Part shown: positions 32,789 through 41,726 of the stretch, piece by piece | Position numbering within the stretch: position 1 is the first letter of the stretch | Layout of the letters: each line of letters starts with the position of its first letter | Assembly: GCA_903895855.1 (NCBI GenBank) | Contig: CAITVN010000054.1 | Location: forward strand, 1 to 51,287 | Direction: 5' to 3' | DNA length: 51,287 nt | DNA from: Oligoflexia bacterium | GTDB lineage: Bacteria; Bdellovibrionota; UBA1018 | The notes under the pieces: generated by a model | The model's database searches: none | The model's input: only the letters and a program-made list of their open reading frames with translations | Told to the model about the DNA's origin: nothing | Translations under genes and position numbers: made by a program

Positions 32789-33844
32789 ATGCCTAAATTT
32801 GATCCAAAAACAGTGCAGCTCGATCTTGAGAAGAAAATTATTTGGCCAGTGTATTGGCTCTATGGCCCAGAGAATCTCAAAGCTAAAGAGCTGATCAGAA
32901 GAATTACGGTGACTTTGTCTCAATTGAATTTTTCGCAGCCCGAGAGTTCTGAAGCCGTTCAATGGCAGATTGAGAAAATAGATGCAAGCATAGCCACAGA
33001 GAGTGAAATTGTTGATAACGCACGTACGATGAGTTTGCTGGGTGACCGTAAACTATTGATGATTTCAAACGCCCATGAACTCAGTGACTCTGAGGTTTTA
33101 GAAATTCTATTTGATCCGCCGGTTCAAGTTAAGGGGGCTGGGGCAGCTGGGGGCGCGATCGACCTTCCGGTTGTCTGTATTTTTCAGGCAAAAGACCTTG
33201 ATGCCAGAAAAAAACTGTCAAAACTGGTGCTTGAAAAAACAGCGGCCATCGAGTGTGCTGAGGTTCCCGAGGCTGATCGCCTGAGTTGGGTTAAGTACCT
33301 GGCAAATCGTCTTGCGATTAAAGAGTTGCCTGACTGGGTGGCAGAAAAATTAGCAGTTTGTGACCCGTTTAGTTTAGAAATTGTAGAGTCAGAGCTTCAA
33401 AAATTTAGCTTATTTCAGGCGCTCGATCAGAAATTGAGCGAAACCGAGTTAGATGAGTTGATTTCGGGTAAGCCATCATCTGAAGCTGATGAATTTGCGC
33501 ACGCCTTTTTATCGAGATCCACAGGAAACCTGGGAAGATCAATTGAACTCGCGAAAGCGGTAGCAAAAGGCGTGGATTCAGGAATTGCATTGGTGGGGTT
33601 ACTTGCCTGGAACATCAGGCACCTGCTAATTCTCAAGGTTCAAAGTGAAAGAAGACTGAGCAATAGCCTGAAGCTTGCGCCGTTTATTCAACAAAAGCTG
33701 AGTCAGTACCTAAAAGTGTGGACTGTCGATGACCTCTGTCGATTTCAGTTGGCTTTGTCTAATGTCGATTTTTCACTCAAACAAACTCGCTTAGATCCGC
33801 TGGGGCTTTGGTCGAATTTGTGCATTGAATTTTCAAAAAAGTGA
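32789..33844 (+). CDS. holA: DNA polymerase III delta subunit
   Basis: Clamp-loader delta subunit of 351 residues. It shows the N-terminal YWLYGPENLKAKELI motif in place of the ATPase P-loop, NARTMSLLGDRKLLMISNA, and the C-terminal collar helices DEFAHAFLSRSTGNLGRSIELA and GLLAWNIRHLLILK. It opens the beta clamp during replication. It starts three bases after the lptE stop and is convergent with spoT. Confidence 0.9.
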   Translation: MPKFDPKTVQLDLEKKIIWPVYWLYGPENLKAKELIRRITVTLSQLNFSQPESSEAVQWQIEKIDASIATESEIVDNARTMSLLGDRKLLMISNAHELSDSEVLEILFDPPVQVKGAGAAGGAIDLPVVCIFQAKDLDARKKLSKLVLEKTAAIECAEVPEADRLSWVKYLANRLAIKELPDWVAEKLAVCDPFSLEIVESELQKFSLFQALDQKLSETELDELISGKPSSEADEFAHAFLSRSTGNLGRSIELAKAVAKGVDSGIALVGLLAWNIRHLLILKVQSERRLSNSLKLAPFIQQKLSQYLKVWTVDDLCRFQLALSNVDFSLKQTRLDPLGLWSNLCIEFSKK

Positions 33845-33848
33845 GTTG

Positions 33849-36035
33849 CTACGATTTGACTCGCTCAACAGCGATGACGCCTTTTTTGCCTTCAAGAGCG
33901 CTGACGACTTTATGCAGTTGTTCAGTTGAATGAACCTCAATATCGAAAAGTGCGATCGCCTTTTTGTCTTTCGTAGTGCGAATATTAGCCGATGAAATAT
34001 TCACGCCACAAGCAGCGATCGTTTGCGACATCACTGCCAAAAGTCCGGGTTCGTCGAGTGATAAGATTCGAATCTTCACGTGCCGGCGAACTGAAGTTTT
34101 TTCTTGAAGATTCCATTTGACGTCGACGCGGCGATTTTGATCACTGTCTAAGGCCTTGCTGCACGTGGCAGTGTGAATAGTGACGCCTCGACCGCGAGTG
34201 ATAAAACCCACCACTGAGTCACCGGGTAGGGGGTTACAACACTTACCAAATCGAATGAGTACGTCATCGAGGTCAGCGACTGAAATGATGTTGCGGGCTT
34301 CGCTGCGCTTTTTTGCAGACTGAAGAATCTTCTTTAAGAAAGATTCGTCTTCGGCTCGCTTTTCTTCGGGGGGTTTTTCGAGCAGCTCTTTTGGAATCAG
34401 GTGGGGGATTACGGCATCAGCGAGAAGCCGCCCATAGCCAAGAGCAATGTAAAGTTCTTCGCGAGTTTTTAAACCCAATGCACGAATGGCCCGGTCGATG
34501 TCTTCATTTTTTTCGACGGTCTTCAATGAACTCTGAAATTTGCGAAGTATTTTGTCGAGATTAGCCTCTCCGAGTTCTAGGGCTTTGTCTCGTTCTTGGA
34601 TTTTGATGAACGCTCGAATTTTTGCTTTAGCTCGGGAACTCTTGACGATCTTTAGCCAGTCTTTTGATGGCACTTGCGTTGGCGATGTCAGAACTTCAAT
34701 GGTGTCGCCTGATTTGAGGCGATGTTTCAAAGGAACAATTTTTCCGTTCACTTTCGCGCCGACGCAACGGTTACCCACATCTGAGTGAACACAGTAGGCG
34801 AAATCAAGGGGGGTCGCACCGTGAGGCAATTCTTTCACTTCACCGGTGGGCGTGAACACAAAAACATCTTCGGCAAAAAGATCGATTTTGACGGTCTCAA
34901 GAAACTCAGTAGGATCTTCAAGATCGCTGTGCCACTCGAGAAGGCGATTGACCCAAGCGACGTTGTCGGTCGCTCCGGTTGCAAATTTACCTTCTTTGTA
35001 TTTCCAGTGAGCAGCGATTCCGCGCTCAGCGGTCTGATTCATTTCTTGGGTACGAATTTGAATTTCAACTCGTTCGCCGTAAGGGCCAATCACAGTCGTG
35101 TGAAGTGATTGATAGGCGTTGGGCTTAGGCATCGCAATGTAATCTTTGAATCTGCCAGGCACAGGTTTGTAGGTTGCGTGAATCACACCGAGGGCCTTGT
35201 AACACTCAGTGATGTTGTCGACTACAATTCGAAAAGCAATCAGGTCAAAAATTTGGTCGAGGTCAGCTTTTCTACGCTCCATTTTTTTATAGATCGAATA
35301 GAAGTGTTTCGCTCTGCCTTGCACTTGCGCAGTCATCTCGTATTCGACCAATTTTTCGTTTAGAATTTGGCAAAAATCTTCAATGTACTGTTCGCGCTCT
35401 TTCTTCTTTTTCGCAATTCGCGCGGCTAGGTTGTAATAAACCTCGGGGTGTAGGTATCTCAAACAGAGGTCTTCAAGTTCAATTTTTAGCCAACCCATAC
35501 CGAGGCGGTTGGCGATCGGTGCGTAGATATCGAGGGTTTCTTGGGCTATTGCTTGTTGCTTGTTGGGCGGCAAGAATTCAAGCGTCTGCATATTGTTGAG
35601 TCTATCGGCAAGCTTGACGATGATCACGCGAATGTCTTTTGCCATCGCTAAAAGCATTTTACGAAAATTCTCAGCTTGTTTCTCTTCACTGGTTCTAAAC
35701 GTGATGCGAGAGAGTTTGGTGACGCCATCGACCAACTCTGAAATATCTTGACCAAATTCTTTAGTGACCAGCTCTAGTGTGACTGAAGTGTCTTCGACCG
35801 TGTCATGAAGCAGGCCAGTCACGACTGAAGCGAGATCCATTCTCATTTCGGCAAGGCTTTGGGCTACTTCCATGGGGTGAATGATGTACGGCTCACCACT
35901 CGAACGCTTTTGGTCAATGTGTGCCTTTTCAGCGATTTGATAGGCTTTTTCTATGATTTCTGTTTTTGCGTCTGGAAAATAACTCTTAACAACATTAATG
36001 ATGCTCGCGAGAGTCACCACTTTGTTCTTACTCAT
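33849..36035 (-). CDS. spoT: Bifunctional (p)ppGpp synthetase/hydrolase (Rel/SpoT)
   Basis: 728 residues in the standard order. The HD hydrolase has HPMEVA and GLLHDTVEDT (HDxxED intact). The synthetase has the RFKDYIAMPKPN loop, where the RxKD type indicates the bifunctional class, plus YQSLHT and VEIQIRT. A TGS domain (VFVFTPTGEVKELPHGATPLDFAY), a helical/zinc-finger region and a C-terminal ACT domain follow. It controls the stringent response. It is the last gene of accA-yicC-gmk-spoT, its ATG overlapping the gmk stop by four bases. Confidence 0.95.
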   Translation of the reverse strand: MSKNKVVTLASIINVVKSYFPDAKTEIIEKAYQIAEKAHIDQKRSSGEPYIIHPMEVAQSLAEMRMDLASVVTGLLHDTVEDTSVTLELVTKEFGQDISELVDGVTKLSRITFRTSEEKQAENFRKMLLAMAKDIRVIIVKLADRLNNMQTLEFLPPNKQQAIAQETLDIYAPIANRLGMGWLKIELEDLCLRYLHPEVYYNLAARIAKKKKEREQYIEDFCQILNEKLVEYEMTAQVQGRAKHFYSIYKKMERRKADLDQIFDLIAFRIVVDNITECYKALGVIHATYKPVPGRFKDYIAMPKPNAYQSLHTTVIGPYGERVEIQIRTQEMNQTAERGIAAHWKYKEGKFATGATDNVAWVNRLLEWHSDLEDPTEFLETVKIDLFAEDVFVFTPTGEVKELPHGATPLDFAYCVHSDVGNRCVGAKVNGKIVPLKHRLKSGDTIEVLTSPTQVPSKDWLKIVKSSRAKAKIRAFIKIQERDKALELGEANLDKILRKFQSSLKTVEKNEDIDRAIRALGLKTREELYIALGYGRLLADAVIPHLIPKELLEKPPEEKRAEDESFLKKILQSAKKRSEARNIISVADLDDVLIRFGKCCNPLPGDSVVGFITRGRGVTIHTATCSKALDSDQNRRVDVKWNLQEKTSVRRHVKIRILSLDEPGLLAVMSQTIAACGVNISSANIRTTKDKKAIALFDIEVHSTEQLHKVVSALEGKKGVIAVERVKS

Positions 36036-36619
36036 GAATTCAATTCCTCTAGAACTAGCCGTTTCAGTTCTTGATAAGCTGTTTCAAGGTTGTCATTGAT
36101 CACGATCTTTTGAAAAAAAGGCGCCGCTTTCATTTCAGTTCTCGCATTTTCAATTCTTCTTTGAATACTTGCCTCTTCATCAGTTTTTCGGTTTCTCAAA
36201 CGCTCTTCTAAAATCTCTAAGCTCGGCGGAGAAATGAAAACACTGAACGTTTCTTTGGGGAAGGCTTTTCGTAAACTTTCGGCCCCTTGAACATCGATAT
36301 CGAGTAAAACCGCTCTGTCTTTGTCGAAGGCCGATTGGATGACATTCATTGAGGTTCCATAATAATTGCCATGAACTAAGGCCCATTCGGCGAATTCATG
36401 GTTGTCGATCATTTTTTTAAAAACCTCAGGCGAAACAAAGTTGTAGTCAATTTCGTTCTTTTCTTGGCCTCTTGGTTTTCGAGAGGTCGTCGAAATTGAC
36501 AAAAGCAGTTTGGGAAAGTCAGCCAGTAGGCGATGACAAAGGGTGGTTTTTCCAGCGCCAGAAGGCGCCGATATGACGATAAGTTTATGAGAGTGAGAGA
36601 CTTGTTTTTGTGGAGACAT
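36032..36619 (-). CDS. gmk: Guanylate kinase
   Basis: Phosphorylates GMP to GDP. P-loop SAPSGAGKTTLCHRLL, GMP-binding STTSRKPRGQEKNEIDY and HGNYYGTS, and lid segment RLRNRKTDEEASIQRRIENAR are intact. Length 195 is usual. Coupling to spoT by an ATGA overlap puts GDP supply and ppGpp metabolism in one transcript. Confidence 0.95.
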   Translation of the reverse strand: MSPQKQVSHSHKLIVISAPSGAGKTTLCHRLLADFPKLLLSISTTSRKPRGQEKNEIDYNFVSPEVFKKMIDNHEFAEWALVHGNYYGTSMNVIQSAFDKDRAVLLDIDVQGAESLRKAFPKETFSVFISPPSLEILEERLRNRKTDEEASIQRRIENARTEMKAAPFFQKIVINDNLETAYQELKRLVLEELNS

Positions 36620-36686
36620 AAGTAACTGATTTTGAGTCAGTATCGATTTATCCTTTCTCGGTGTGTTCTCTTTCTGCTCGCTGGGG

Positions 36687-37658
36687 TTACTCCAAATTCA
36701 TGATTTGCTCTCTGATTTGCTCTAAGACCACTTTGAGTTCTATGGCTTGTTCAGAAATTCCAAAATTTTGGGCCTTATTTGCCAAAGTATTCACTTCGCG
36801 ATTCATTTCTTGGCAAAGAAAATCGCATTTTTTGCCTAAGGCCCCACCGTCGGTCAAGGTCTGTTTAAAGTGATCAATGTGTTTTTCTAGTCGGTTCAGT
36901 TCTTCTTGAATATCTGATCGGTCAAGAAGTAGGGCAAGCTCTTGCGAAACTCTCGACTCTATTACGTTTGACAAAGACTGCTCAGCGACTGGGTAATTAG
37001 AGAATAGAGTTTCGATGCGTTCTTTGATGAGTTTTGGATATTTGCCCTGATCTTTTTCTCGGGTGTCGCGAATCGTTCTTAGACGGTCAGACATAAAGTC
37101 GAGGCCTTCGGTGAGATGACTGACGATTGCAGAACCTTCGTGTCTTCTCATCTTTGACAATTCATTGACGGCGAGAGTGAGGGCCTTTTCAAGCTGTGTC
37201 CAAAATTCAGGCGAGTCGTGTAGTTCTTGGCTCTGAGGCGAGTTGGGCGATTCAATCACTCCAGGCATTGAAGCAATATCGGTCGTTTTGAGTTGTTCGT
37301 TAAAACCAAGAGTCTTTTGAATGCTAAGCAGCGCCTCATAGTAGCTGGCCGCGAGACTGAGGTTTGGTTTGACTTCGATCGACTTCAATTCATCGGGAAT
37401 GTTTTCTTTTTCTAAACGAAATTCGATCGAACCGCGATGAAACTGTTTTTGCAGAAACTGTCTGATGGGAATTTCGAAGGGTAAGAATGATTTTGGAAGT
37501 CTCAGCTTGAGATCAAGAAAGCGATGATTGACTGACTTGAGTTCAATGCGGTAGGTGGGCTTTTCTATCGTAGTTTCTGGTGAATTCGACGGGGCGAGTT
37601 CGAGCCCGCAATTGACGCTGCAGTACCCAGTCATTGAATAAATGGGCCGAGAACTCAT
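36687..37658 (-). CDS. yicC: YicC-family endoribonuclease
   Basis: The N-terminal IYSMTGYCSV and VELKSVNHRFLDLKLRLP-like segment (RIELKSVNHRFLDLKLRLP) and the C-terminal DUF1732 end (SDIQEELNRLEKHIDHF, GKKCDFLCQEMNREVNTLANKA) are the family signature. Characterised members are manganese-dependent RNases involved in sRNA decay. The length is slightly above usual because of an insertion near residues 20-30. The gene lies three bases after accA and 67 bases before gmk, the common yicC-gmk order. Confidence 0.92.
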   Translation of the reverse strand: MSSRPIYSMTGYCSVNCGLELAPSNSPETTIEKPTYRIELKSVNHRFLDLKLRLPKSFLPFEIPIRQFLQKQFHRGSIEFRLEKENIPDELKSIEVKPNLSLAASYYEALLSIQKTLGFNEQLKTTDIASMPGVIESPNSPQSQELHDSPEFWTQLEKALTLAVNELSKMRRHEGSAIVSHLTEGLDFMSDRLRTIRDTREKDQGKYPKLIKERIETLFSNYPVAEQSLSNVIESRVSQELALLLDRSDIQEELNRLEKHIDHFKQTLTDGGALGKKCDFLCQEMNREVNTLANKAQNFGISEQAIELKVVLEQIREQIMNLE

Positions 37659-37661
37659 GAG

Positions 37662-38714
37662 TTAATTTGTCTCCAGGTGGGTAATGGCAAAATTTCCAAG
37701 TTTTCGAAATTTTTCGAATCGCGACTCTCGCAAACCGAGTTTTTGTGCATCGTGGTTTTCTTGAAGTTTTTGAGTTTTTGGGTTTTTTTGCTTGGTAAAA
37801 TACCCGCTCATAATGGGCTGAAATTGATCAATCAAGGCTTGCTTAACAAATTGTGCCGCTTCAGAAACGTTACGGTGTGAGGCCCCTTTAGGTTCGGGGA
37901 TGATCGCGTCGATAACTTTCATTTCAAAGAGTTCGCCTGCGCTCATTTTTAGTTTGTTTGCCGCTCTCTCAGCTAAACTTGAGTCGCTCCAGAGAATAGA
38001 TGCGCAACTTTCTGGTGAGATAACCGAGTAAACACTGTATTCTTGCATGAGAACAAGGTCGGCAACGCCGAGCGCCAGGGCTCCCCCTGAACCCCCTTCA
38101 CCGATGATCACAGCGGCAGTGGGAATGGTGAGTTCAAACAATTTTTCAATCGACTCGGCAATCGCTTGCGACTGTCCTCGCGCTTCTGCCTCAAGCCCTG
38201 GAAAGGCACCTGGAGTGTCGATTAATGAAATTAACGGGAGTTGAAATCTCTGAGCTAGGTCCATCAGGCGCATGGCTTTGCGGTAGCCCTCGGGCCTTGC
38301 CATTCCAAAATTGCGTTCAAGTTTGAGTTTGGTTGTTCTGCCTTTTTGGTGGCCAAGTACCACGACCGACTGTTTTTTTTGCTGGTCACCACCGGGGGTG
38401 GGCCAGGTCGCAATGCCGCCGATGATCGCTTGATCGTCACCAAAAAGTCGATCGCCTTTAAGTTCCATAAAATCTGGAAAAACCGCGTCAATATAGTCTC
38501 GGGCGTGTGGCCTTGACGGGTGTCGCGAAAGTTGTACTTTTTGCCAAGGACTAAGCCTAGAAAAAGTTTCTTGAGTAAGTTTCTCGCATTTTTTTTCTAA
38601 GATTCTGATTTCATTAGATAAATCAACCCCTTCTTGACTTGCCAGATCTCTCAAGTCTTGGAGTCTTTTTTCGAGGGCAGCTATGGGTTTTTCAAATTCA
38701 AGAAAGATATCCAT
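37662..38714 (-). CDS. accA: Acetyl-CoA carboxylase carboxyltransferase alpha subunit
   Basis: The first step of fatty-acid synthesis. N-terminal FLEFEKPIAALEKRLQDL and the coiled region are typical, followed by RPHARDYIDAVFPDFMELKGDRLFGDD and the crotonase-like core with FGMARPEGYRKAMRLM, LIDTPGAFPGLEAEARGQ and IGEGGSGGALALGVAD. Extra ~30 basic residues extend the C-terminus. It is the first gene of a four-gene operon; only 51 bases separate it from the divergent FliL-like gene. Confidence 0.95.
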   Translation of the reverse strand: MDIFLEFEKPIAALEKRLQDLRDLASQEGVDLSNEIRILEKKCEKLTQETFSRLSPWQKVQLSRHPSRPHARDYIDAVFPDFMELKGDRLFGDDQAIIGGIATWPTPGGDQQKKQSVVVLGHQKGRTTKLKLERNFGMARPEGYRKAMRLMDLAQRFQLPLISLIDTPGAFPGLEAEARGQSQAIAESIEKLFELTIPTAAVIIGEGGSGGALALGVADLVLMQEYSVYSVISPESCASILWSDSSLAERAANKLKMSAGELFEMKVIDAIIPEPKGASHRNVSEAAQFVKQALIDQFQPIMSGYFTKQKNPKTQKLQENHDAQKLGLRESRFEKFRKLGNFAITHLETN

Positions 38715-38765
38715 GAGTCATCTCAGGCTAGCATGACGGCCAAAGATTCGCTACCCTGTAAGTAG

Positions 38766-39530
38766 ATGAGTTCATCAGATAACGACCAATCAGAAGCTGA
38801 ACCAACAGCCCCCGAAACTGAAGAAAAATTTGACCGGTTTGGCAACGTCGTAGCCCCGCCAAAAAAACCGAATGCTTCAGTGGGAGAGTTGATTGGGTTA
38901 GCCATAAGAACTTCGATTAACAGCGCGAAAGAGGTGAAAAAAAGTACAAAAGATCCTGATCGTGCGACTCGTCGAATGGCGGCTCTGTTCTTTATTTCTG
39001 TCTCTCTGTCGATAGCGTTCTTGGTTTACGGCGTTTATCGGCACTATGAAGTTCGAATGAAAGAATTTGCTAGCCGTATCAACGAAGATCCTTATTTGAA
39101 GCACAAAGGCCCTCAAGCCGCTAAGCCTCCATCGGGCCATGGTTCTGAGGGTGATTCTGCGAGTGAATCGCGCCATACCAGTCTTGACGAAGAACCCTCA
39201 AAAAATGGCCTCCCGACGTTTACTATTGGAAAGTTTAACATTGAGTTGAAAGGGCCAAAGAACGGAAAACGAGTTCGAGGACTACTACAGATCGTCGAGA
39301 TGGAATTGGTCGTAGAGTGTGATACGAAGAAAACTTGCGCGTATATTGAACAAAATATTGCCCCCGTTCGTGGCGAAGTGACTGATGTATTTACCCCGAT
39401 CGATCGAGAAGAAATTCTTTCAAGAGAAGGTAAACGAAGATTCTTGCGAGAAGTGATTGATAAAATCAATAATTTCTTGCCCGATGGAAAAATCGAAAAT
39501 ATTTATATTAATAAAATGGTCATTTCGTAG
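38766..39530 (+). CDS. FliL-family flagellar basal-body associated protein, extended
   Basis: A 254-residue protein. A long charged cytoplasmic N-terminus (~75 residues) is followed by one TM (ALFFISVSLSIAFLVYGVY) and a periplasmic FliL-like domain: GKFNIELKG, MELVVECDTKKTCAYIEQN, IAPVRGEVTDVF and SREGKRRFLREVIDKINNFLPDGKIENIYINKMVI. FliL supports stator function at the motor. The N-terminal extension is longer than in classical FliL, and no other flagellar gene is adjacent, so a FliL paralogue is likely. Confidence 0.8.
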   Translation: MSSSDNDQSEAEPTAPETEEKFDRFGNVVAPPKKPNASVGELIGLAIRTSINSAKEVKKSTKDPDRATRRMAALFFISVSLSIAFLVYGVYRHYEVRMKEFASRINEDPYLKHKGPQAAKPPSGHGSEGDSASESRHTSLDEEPSKNGLPTFTIGKFNIELKGPKNGKRVRGLLQIVEMELVVECDTKKTCAYIEQNIAPVRGEVTDVFTPIDREEILSREGKRRFLREVIDKINNFLPDGKIENIYINKMVIS

Positions 39531-39547
39531 TTTTGCCCTGAATTTTG

Positions 39548-40894
39548 TCAAACTTTTAAGTCAAAATCGAATTTTTTGGGACCCTGAATCTTGTGGCGTT
39601 TGATCATGACAAACAGAGTGCTACGCGCTACTCCAAGAATTCTTGCGGCTAGTGCCCGGTTTCCTTGCGAGAGCCTCAGTGCTTTGAGTAGCATGGTTTT
39701 TTCGACTTCATCTAAACGAAGTACGGGTGAATAGAATTCCGATTCAGGAGCCGCAGCTACTTGATAGCCTTCATTCGCGCCCAATGATTCAAAATCGTCT
39801 TCACTGAGAATGGTTTGAAACTCGCCACCAAAGCCAACTGCACGCTCAATCGCGTGGCGCAGCTCGCGTACATTTCCGGGCCAACCATACGATTTGAGTT
39901 TCAAAGTGGCAGCGGTTGAAAGAGATTTTCCAAGGTCAGAGGCGAATTGGTGTGAGAGCAAGTCAATATCGTCAGGCCGATTTCTGAGCGGGGGGATTTC
40001 AAGCGAAATCGAGGCTAGGCGATAAAAGAGGTCTCGGCGAAATTTTCCTTCTTCAACTAATTGTCTGAGTGGTTGGTGGGTAGCGCAAAGGATTCGAACG
40101 TCAGATTTCGAAACGCTGTCAGAGCCGACGGGTCGAATTTCGCCGTTCTCTAAAAATCTTAAGAGTTTGACTTGAATATCAAGTGGCAAATCGCCGATTT
40201 CATCGAGAAAGAGCGTTCCATGGTGGGCTTGAAGTAGGGCTCCAGAGCGAGGCGCAATGGCGCCAGTGAAAGCGCCCTTTATGTGCCCAAAGAGTTCACT
40301 CTCGGCAAGGCTGACTTGTAAAGCTCCGCAGTTGAGGGCGATAAATGGACCTCGTGCCCTTGTGCTCCATGCGTGAAGTAAGTTGGCAATCACTTCTTTG
40401 CCGGTTCCTGTTTCGCCGGCGATGTACACAGAAAGAGGGGTATTAGCCGCTTTTTTGCAGGTCCAAAGTAGTCGCCTTCCTGATTCGGATTGGGTTAACC
40501 AGGGTTTGGTATTTCTTGGAAACATCGGCAACAATACCTGCTCATTTTTTTTAAGTAGGGTTAGGCGGGTTTCTCCAAAACTAATGGGAACATTCTGAGG
40601 CAACTCACAGTGTTGCACGTGAAAGGCTCCGATCTTGGCGCTGGTTACTGTCGGATTGAATTGAATGGTAAATCGTCCCTTCTTTTTGTCATGGCTCACG
40701 AATCCAATTTGGTGTGGTAGCGTGAGATCTCGAATAGGAATGGCCGACTGAGGAGAACGAGAGATTTCAAATTCATTTAACGCATCAATCTGATTTTTAG
40801 TTTCTTGAACTAGGACTGGAACAATTCTTGTTTCCCCAGAGGGGTCTTCGATCTTAAGTTCCCAGGTTTGTGTAGTGAGTTTGCGTGTGTTCAT
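39548..40894 (-). CDS. Sigma-54-dependent activator with FHA-like N-terminus
   Basis: The N-terminal ~115 residues have an FHA-like pattern (EISRSPQSAIPIRDLTLPHQIGF and SFGETRLTLL) instead of a receiver domain. Then comes a full AAA+ domain with Walker A GETGTGKE, the sigma-54 contact loop GAFTGA (about 207-212), Walker [13 protein letters not shown] and arginine-finger segment FRRDLFYRL. The C-terminus is a Fis-type HTH (QGNRALAARILGVARSTLFVMIKRH). Such proteins respond to phosphorylated partners rather than to a histidine kinase. Its own upstream region has a sigma-54-like promoter, suggesting autoregulation. Confidence 0.92.
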   Translation of the reverse strand: MNTRKLTTQTWELKIEDPSGETRIVPVLVQETKNQIDALNEFEISRSPQSAIPIRDLTLPHQIGFVSHDKKKGRFTIQFNPTVTSAKIGAFHVQHCELPQNVPISFGETRLTLLKKNEQVLLPMFPRNTKPWLTQSESGRRLLWTCKKAANTPLSVYIAGETGTGKEVIANLLHAWSTRARGPFIALNCGALQVSLAESELFGHIKGAFTGAIAPRSGALLQAHHGTLFLDEIGDLPLDIQVKLLRFLENGEIRPVGSDSVSKSDVRILCATHQPLRQLVEEGKFRRDLFYRLASISLEIPPLRNRPDDIDLLSHQFASDLGKSLSTAATLKLKSYGWPGNVRELRHAIERAVGFGGEFQTILSEDDFESLGANEGYQVAAAPESEFYSPVLRLDEVEKTMLLKALRLSQGNRALAARILGVARSTLFVMIKRHKIQGPKKFDFDLKV

Positions 40895-40926
40895 TTGAAA
40901 AGCTCCATTTCTTGAGAAGAGACCTT

Positions 40927-40943
40927 CGCAAGACTCGGTCCAA
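40927..40943 (-). promoter_or_regulatory. Sigma-54-like promoter of the FHA-type activator gene
   Basis: On the minus strand TTGGACCG-AGTC-TTGCG: GG (40941/40940) and GC (40929/40928) are 10 bases apart and the -12 box is TTGC. Two mismatches lie in the -24 box. The start would be about 22 bases before the ATG at 40894, leaving the GGAGC ribosome site. Confidence 0.5.
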
Positions 40944-41072
40944 GCACACCTTTGTTACCAAAAGTGAGTGATAAACGCAGGCACCGCCGGTTATATTGCC
41001 CATTGGGGCGGTTTTCTGTGGTAGACTGATTGAAAAACACTCTCTAATATTGAAAGTCGAGGAGTTTCAAAA

Positions 41073-41726
41073 TTGAAACCTACGTTACACACAAGTCCAC
41101 TAGAGTTACGAGAATCTTGCCACTTGGTCACCATGGGGGCTGTCGATCAGATTGCCAATGTGGTGAAAGGAAAATCGTGCGCAGGCAGGATGGAAGGGCG
41201 AGTGGTTGCCGTAGGAAAAAGTAATGCGGGAAAAAGCACCCTGTTAAATTACTTGATGAAGCGAAAACTGTGTCAGATTAGCAAGCAGCCAGGCAAAACA
41301 AGATTGATTCATTGTTACTATGCTGAGCCTATAAAAAAAATCTTTGTTGATCTGCCTGGTTACGGTTTTGCAAAAGCCGCGAGATCTGATCAAAATAGAT
41401 GGGCCAGTTTTGTTGAGGCGTATCTAGATGCCGACGGACATATTGAAAAATTGCTTTTTATTATGGATAGTCGCCGAGTACCTACCGAAGACGATTTGCA
41501 TGCGTTAGATTTTTTCTTTCATGCTAAAACAGAGGTGGTTTTTGTGCTTTCTAAAGCAGACCAATTGAAGAGTCAGGCTGAGCGAAGCAGTCAGAAAAAG
41601 AAGTGGGATGAGTTTTTGAAAAAGCATTTTTCTGGCGAAACGCTGCCGTCAATTTTCTGGGTTTCGGCTGTTACCGGAGACGGTATGAAGGGGTTAGAAA
41701 AATATTTAGTTGGAGAAAATAAATGA
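41073..41726 (+). CDS. engB: Ribosome-biogenesis GTPase EngB/YsxC
   Basis: A GTPase needed for large-subunit assembly. G1 is GKSNAGKSTLLNYL, G2/3 lie in QPGKTRLIHCY and DLPGYGFAK, and G4 is SKADQLK in place of TKAD. TTG 41073 is preceded by GAGGAG nine bases upstream and is taken as the start; the sequence just before the GTPase domain (HLVTMGAVDQI) fits family length. It overlaps ldcA by ATGA. Confidence 0.92.
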   Translation: MKPTLHTSPLELRESCHLVTMGAVDQIANVVKGKSCAGRMEGRVVAVGKSNAGKSTLLNYLMKRKLCQISKQPGKTRLIHCYYAEPIKKIFVDLPGYGFAKAARSDQNRWASFVEAYLDADGHIEKLLFIMDSRRVPTEDDLHALDFFFHAKTEVVFVLSKADQLKSQAERSSQKKKWDEFLKKHFSGETLPSIFWVSAVTGDGMKGLEKYLVGENK

